Source: Ziziphus jujuba (lineage: Eukaryota > Streptophyta > Magnoliopsida > Rosales > Rhamnaceae). Taken from it: a stretch of DNA of 64,000 nt. Under the pieces are notes generated by a model, which was not told where the DNA came from, did no database searches, and was given only the letters and a program-made list of their open reading frames with translations. Position numbers and translations under genes: made by a program. The stretch lies in assembly GCF_031755915.1 (NCBI RefSeq), contig NC_083390.1, positions 20,073,501 through 20,137,500 on the forward strand, written 5' to 3'. This document shows positions 59,601-64,000 of the stretch, piece by piece; the first letter of the stretch is position 1, and each line of letters begins with the position of its first letter.

Positions 59601-62600
59601 TTAAAATTTGTTATAAATATTAATTTTAATTACAAATTTGAAGATAAAAAAAAAAAAAAATAACATAATTTCAAACTGTGTTTTATTTAGTGTTTATATT
59701 TTTTCCTTAAATTTTTTACTAATTGCAATGTTTAACTACTTATTAATCAACACTAATAAAGAATTGAAATAAACAAACATATACACAATTTAATAGAAAA
59801 ATAATTACAAAAGTTAAATATATTAATAAAAGGTATCTTATAATTTATTTTTTTTAATATTTTTTAAAGGCCGAAGAAAATGTGTAATGTGGGGGCCTTT
59901 TGCATCCTTAATTTGACGAGTATATTTATTTTATTTTTTAATAAAGAGAAATAGGTAAGGATTCCTCAAACACCAAACAAAAGTAATTCAACAAAATAAC
60001 ATATCCAACCACATGGAGATGAGTCATGAGTGATGATGATGATGGAAAAAAAAATTGTCCAAGGCGGCTCTTTTGCCTATGCTGTTTTCTTATCCTCTTA
60101 GGGACTGTTTGTGTGTAGAAATGATGTAACTTTTTGTGGGAACAAGGATTGTCTATCCACGTTGGCCTTTCCATTCGAAATTCGAATTTAGTCATGAAAA
60201 AAATTAGAGAGAATTGAAAATTGAATATATATATATATATATATATGTTTGTGTTAAAAGGTACCAATAGAAAACGCCAAGAAGATGAAGAAAAAATAAA
60301 ATAAAATGAAATAAAGTAATGTCTTTCGGCATAACTTAGCAGCACACACACCATTGCAGATGTTGGCTTTCCAACAAACCAGTGCCAAACTAATACTACC
60401 AAACCCCCCTCAATTTGCCTCTACATTTCCACGAGACAAGCCATCTCACTCATTTTTGCAATCTCTATGCATCATGGGTCAGGCCAATTTTGGTGCTTTT
60501 GTCCCAAGCTTGGGAATCAATTTCATCACGAGGTCATCTTAATTGGATTCACATCTTCCGTTCTGTTTCTATGTCTCCATTTTTGTTCCATTGGTGATAT
60601 TAATGTCATATAATAAATCAAATATGTAACAAATAACTATTTTTTACATGAAATAATATGGTATCATTGATCGGATAGAACAAACAAATGTAAATACGAG
60701 AAAATGAAACATGGATAATGGTAAAACATGGATAATGATTTTTTCATCAATTTGTGTATAATTATATATTATCCGTATAGGAGGTCTACGTAAGATGATC
60801 AATACATATATATATATAGGTGGTCTACGTAAAAATTGTTTGTTGATTTTGTTTAATTTTCTAAAAAAAAAAAAAGAAAGAAAGAAAAAAGAAGAAAGAT
60901 AAAGTTGATTTGATATTGCCTCGTGTCACATAGATAACGATTGCTTCAAAGCTACTAATAGACCAAATTCATATGAAAAATATTTAAGTAATTTTTATAA
61001 TTAATTATTCATAGAAATAAGCGCAATTAAATTGAGATAGGCCATTGTTGCTTTTAGATTTTTCAATTCACCCAAATTTTGCGTCAGTATATTTCATAAA
61101 TATAACCCTTTAAAAGAAATTTATTATAGAATAAAAGCCTTTTTTTTTTTTTGGCAAGATTCTTAGGGAATAAACCTAATATCTATATATGTCCAAGCTG
61201 TCATATTAATTTATAAAATAAAGTTAATTACCATCTTGAAAACAGCCACAGTACAATTACTCGACCTTCTTCAATGTTTCATGGATTATAGCATAGCATA
61301 TGCAATCTACATAATGACCTTCAATAATTCTATACTTCGAATTATTAAATTTTTGTAAATTAAATTGGAAACATTCGATTCCTTTACAAGTTAATCAATA
61401 TGAACAAATACTCAACCACAATAAAACTAAACAATATATGCTCAACTATTAAACATCAATTTAATCTTAGCTTACTCCATTTTAAACTTTGCTATTCCTC
61501 AAAGTAAATCTTCAACGGTCAGCCAAAAAGAAATAAAAATAAAAATAAATAAATAAAGTAAAATTCTCAACTTTGAGTACTTGATTAGTAAGGGAAAAAA
61601 TGTTTTTTTTTTTTTTTTTTTGGAACACTAAATTAATTAATGACTCTCAGTGAACCAAAATAGGTACTTCTCCCCGTATTAGGAATTAATGAGTGCATTT
61701 AATGCATGGACATGTGATAGGATGCCTTTGATTAGGAAAATAGTCAAACTTTTAACCAAAAAAATATGGGCTGGAGAGAGAGAGAGAGAGAGGGGGGGGG
61801 GGGGGGGGTCCTCTATTGTAGAGTAGGGGATGGACCTAAAATGTAGTGCAAAATCTATAAGAAATGTAACTCTATGTCAAATTAATTATGGAAAATATTT
61901 ATTATGACAATTCTGATTTTGTAATATCCATAGTCAACCATAATTTGTTTTTCTTTTTATCTTTAAAAAAAAAAAAAAAACCCGAAATGTTCATCATAAC
62001 TAACCGGGTCTTAATCAAAACCCGATACACGTCATGACCTACCAAAAAGACCAAACCCCACAACGAAACCAATTCTAGATGTTGTCAATGGCGCGTGTTC
62101 CTCACGCTCATAAAAACGCGTGTTGGGAATGGATAGAAAAGAAAACTACCACGAGTGCCACCAAATACGTATTTTTCTTCTTCCTCTTCTTCCTCAAGAA
62201 ATAAATAATAGTCCAACAAAATCCATGTATTAATGCTGACTGAGCTTGCGCTTTTTCTTTTTTCTTTTTTTTTTTTAAATAATGATAATAATAATAATTT
62301 TTTTAATTCTGTACACTGATTCTGACCAATGAACAGAAACAACTTCAACCTACAAGAAAAGTAGGAAAACCCCAACTCCCAAAAAAAAAAAAATAATAAT
62401 AATAATAATAATTAAAAAATTAAATAAAAAATTTTAATCTCTGATTAAGCTTCATTAGGACCAATGAATCGGCAAGGAACAAGTTCTTCGTAAAATACCC
62501 AGAAGAAAAAAAATAAAAAAGATTAAGTAGATTAAATAAATTAATAAATTAACTAATTAGCTTGAAAAAAAAGAGAAAAAGAAAAAGAAAAAGAAAAAGA

Positions 62601-62640
62601 CAGAGAAGGGTGGGTGCTTTTTAAAAGGCAATATTTTAAT
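53682..62640. other. Long AT-rich intergenic region downstream of QPT
   Basis: Nearly 9 kb with no supported gene. Contents: (TA)n at about 53807-53822, poly-T near 53480-53508 (in the last QPT intron) and 56639-56662, repeated TTTATTCATAT segments near 55621-55700, (TA)n at about 60223-60246, poly-T near 61605-61621, and a (GA)n plus 17-base G tract at 61774-61808. The longest ORF (154 codons, minus strand, 59938-60402) spans a (TA)n run and is not credible. No RNA gene was recognised. Confidence 0.5.
61774..61808. repeat. (GA)n followed by a 17-base G tract
   Basis: GAGAGA repeat running directly into 17 G (61792-61808). Unusual in AT-rich DNA, and could be length-variable or mis-sequenced. 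Confidence 0.88.
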
Positions 62641-63794
62641 TGGAGATGGGAAGCGAGCAGAAGAAGTGCAGGTAGGAGAGAGAGAGAGGGTGTGTTTGGC
62701 GAAAATGAAATGAAAAGAAAAGAAAAGAAAAACGGCGAAAGAAGATGATGGTAAAGAAGATTTGTAGTAATACTAATAATACAAGTAGTAGTAGAAGTGG
62801 TGGTGGTAATGGTAATGGTGGTGGAAGTAGGAGAGAAGGAATTGAGATTCGCGCCGACTCCGGTAGAAAGGGAGCCTCGTCCGTACTCCTCCTTTTTCTT
62901 CTTTTGATTCTCATTCTTCCCCGTATTTAAAATTTTATTAAAAAAAAAGGGAAAAAAAAATCAAACCCACTAAAAAAAAAAAATTAATCTTTTTTTTTCC
63001 ATTGCTACGTTTCACTGTTGCTTCAAACGCACTTCTTCTTCTTTTTTCTACTTTCGTCTTCTGGTTCTTTCTGATAGATCTTCTGGGTCTTTTTTTCTTT
63101 TTTTTTTTTTTTTTGGGAGCTGGGATTTTATTTGAATCAGTGAGCGATTTTGGGATTAGGGTTTTGTTATCGTGGTTCGTTGGGTCTTTCTTCTTCTTGT
63201 GTTTTTTTTGTAACTTAATTTAACGGTAATATTTTGTTTTTTTTATTTATTTTTTTGTTTGTTAAAAAAATTTCGTATGGGATTAATATTTGTTATTGGT
63301 GTTGAATTTGTTTTTTTGTTTTTGGGGGAGTGGGGGGTGTCCTAGTGTGTGATATGATTTGGTTGTAAATAGTATTTTAGATTTGTGAAATCGTGTAGCT
63401 TTCGATTTTCCTCCTTGGATATATTTTCTGATTCTTGGAGGTCTTACTTTCTATTTGCATTCCAATTTTAAAAAAGGAAAGAAAAAGAAGACAAAGAGGA
63501 TCAAAATCGGTTCTAAGCCCTATATAAACACATCCAAATCCTTAATCACCCACCATTTTTATTGTGGGTCTTGTTCTTACCCTTTTTTTTTTTTTTTTTT
63601 TGTTTTTCCCAATCTAAACTGGATACTAGTGTCCGGGTAAATTGAGTCCGAGGGTAGATATTGTTTTTTTAAATTTTTTGTGAAAAAAAGTAAAAAATAT
63701 TTAATTTAGGAGAAGAACTATAAAAAAGATTTATAGTTTGAGCACGGAGGAACAAGTGGGGGGGTTTCAATTCTTTGTTGGGTTGTTACATTCT
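62641..63794 (+). promoter_or_regulatory. Promoter and 5' UTR region of the FAB1-like gene
   Basis: Includes GA-rich (62670-62690) and CT-rich segments typical of plant leaders. Base composition changes to T-rich from 63000 onward, as in a 5' UTR intron. Plant FAB1 genes often have a noncoding first exon, but I cannot place a splice site with confidence. Short ORFs here (62745-62930, 63002-63223) have no domain. Confidence 0.4.
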
Positions 63795-64000
63795 ATGGGA
63801 ATACCTGACAGTTCTCTACTAGATCTAATAGAAAAGGTTAGGTCTTGGATTTCTTGGGGAAGAAGAGACTTACAGTGCTTGTCTGGCGGATTTGAAATGC
63901 CCGATAACTGTAGCAAAATGTGCTGTGAGTGCCATACAAACTTTACCAATACTTGTCATAGATTCCATTGCCAAAGTTGCGGTCAGTGGTTTTGTGGGAA
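63795..64000 (+). CDS. FAB1C: FAB1-type 1-phosphatidylinositol-3-phosphate 5-kinase, 5' end only
   Basis: The window holds 68 codons from the ATG at 63795, and the frame stays open to the edge. The start MGIPDSSLLDLIEKVRSWIS matches the characteristic N terminus of plant FAB1 proteins (MGxPD-x-LxDLxxKVxSWI). It is followed by a Cys-rich segment, C43-CEC46 and CHRFHCQSCGQWFCG (54-68), corresponding to the N-terminal FYVE-like zinc finger. The basic R/KHHCRxCG patch that binds PI3P is reduced to RFHCQSCG, as in members such as FAB1C/D with a degenerate finger. The full protein would be about 1,600-1,900 residues with a TCP-1/Cpn60-like domain and a C-terminal lipid kinase, making PI(3,5)P2 on endosomes and vacuoles. 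The C subtype is assigned by the N terminus and recalled gene order. Confidence 0.8.
   Translation, partial: MGIPDSSLLDLIEKVRSWISWGRRDLQCLSGGFEMPDNCSKMCCECHTNFTNTCHRFHCQSCGQWFCG

Noticed and set aside
59938..60402. 154-codon minus-strand ORF
   Set aside because: It runs through a (TA)n microsatellite and homopolymers, has no signal, domain or consistent codon use, and has no spliced partner exons nearby.
62745..62930. Gly/Asn/Ser-rich ORF upstream of the FAB1-like gene
   Set aside because: It arises from GGT/AAT trinucleotide-rich leader sequence and has a hydrophobic end without context. More likely 5' UTR or promoter.
1..64000. CRISPR array, bacterial operon or organellar origin
   Set aside because: No regularly spaced repeats, no prokaryotic gene organisation, and genes with spliceosomal introns show this is plant nuclear DNA.

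Overview
The window is nuclear DNA from a flowering plant, very probably a eudicot. It is strongly AT-rich, with many (TA)n, (GA)n, (CA)n and poly-A/T tracts. Genes are sparse and mostly intron-bearing with GT-AG splicing, and every recognisable product is a plant type. I could not fix the species; a woody rosid would fit, but that is a guess. No transposon ORF, rRNA, convincing tRNA or CRISPR array was found.

Layout. 1-5.5 kb: noncoding. 5.5-5.9 kb (-): small proline-rich cell-wall protein. 10.1-12.0 kb (-): five-exon J-domain co-chaperone with a perfect four-unit heat shock element upstream. 14.4-15.3 kb: inverted repeat with about 365-bp arms, apparently made of LTR fragments. 16.5-26.0 kb (+): three tandem intronless paralogues of an SMP-30-like beta-propeller membrane protein. 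26.3-28.4 kb (-): small unrecognised protein, probably plastid or thylakoid-targeted. 31-39.2 kb: cluster of four MIR858-related copies in alternating orientation, two intact-looking (-) and two degraded (+). 46.9-47.2 kb (-): secreted peptide precursor of the IDA-LIKE/PIP type. 50.2-53.7 kb (+): nine-exon quinolinate phosphoribosyltransferase. 63.8 kb to the edge (+): 5' end of a FAB1-type phosphatidylinositol-3-phosphate 5-kinase. The rest is noncoding DNA with small tandem duplications and microsatellites.

The order proline-rich protein - DnaJ - MIR858 - FAB1C recalls, from memory, the Arabidopsis interval around At1g70990, At1g71000, At1g71002 (MIR858A) and At1g71010 (FAB1C). The window would then be an expanded version of that block. 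This supports the identities, since the mature miR858 sequence is present exactly.

The most interesting element is the MIR858 cluster. In other plants miR858 represses R2R3-MYB activators of flavonol synthesis. The two minus-strand copies keep the mature sequence, a distant complementary arm, a conserved loop block that also pairs with the 3' half of the miRNA, a TATA box and a shared G-box/TTGACT promoter block. The two plus-strand copies keep the loop block and a mutated miRNA.
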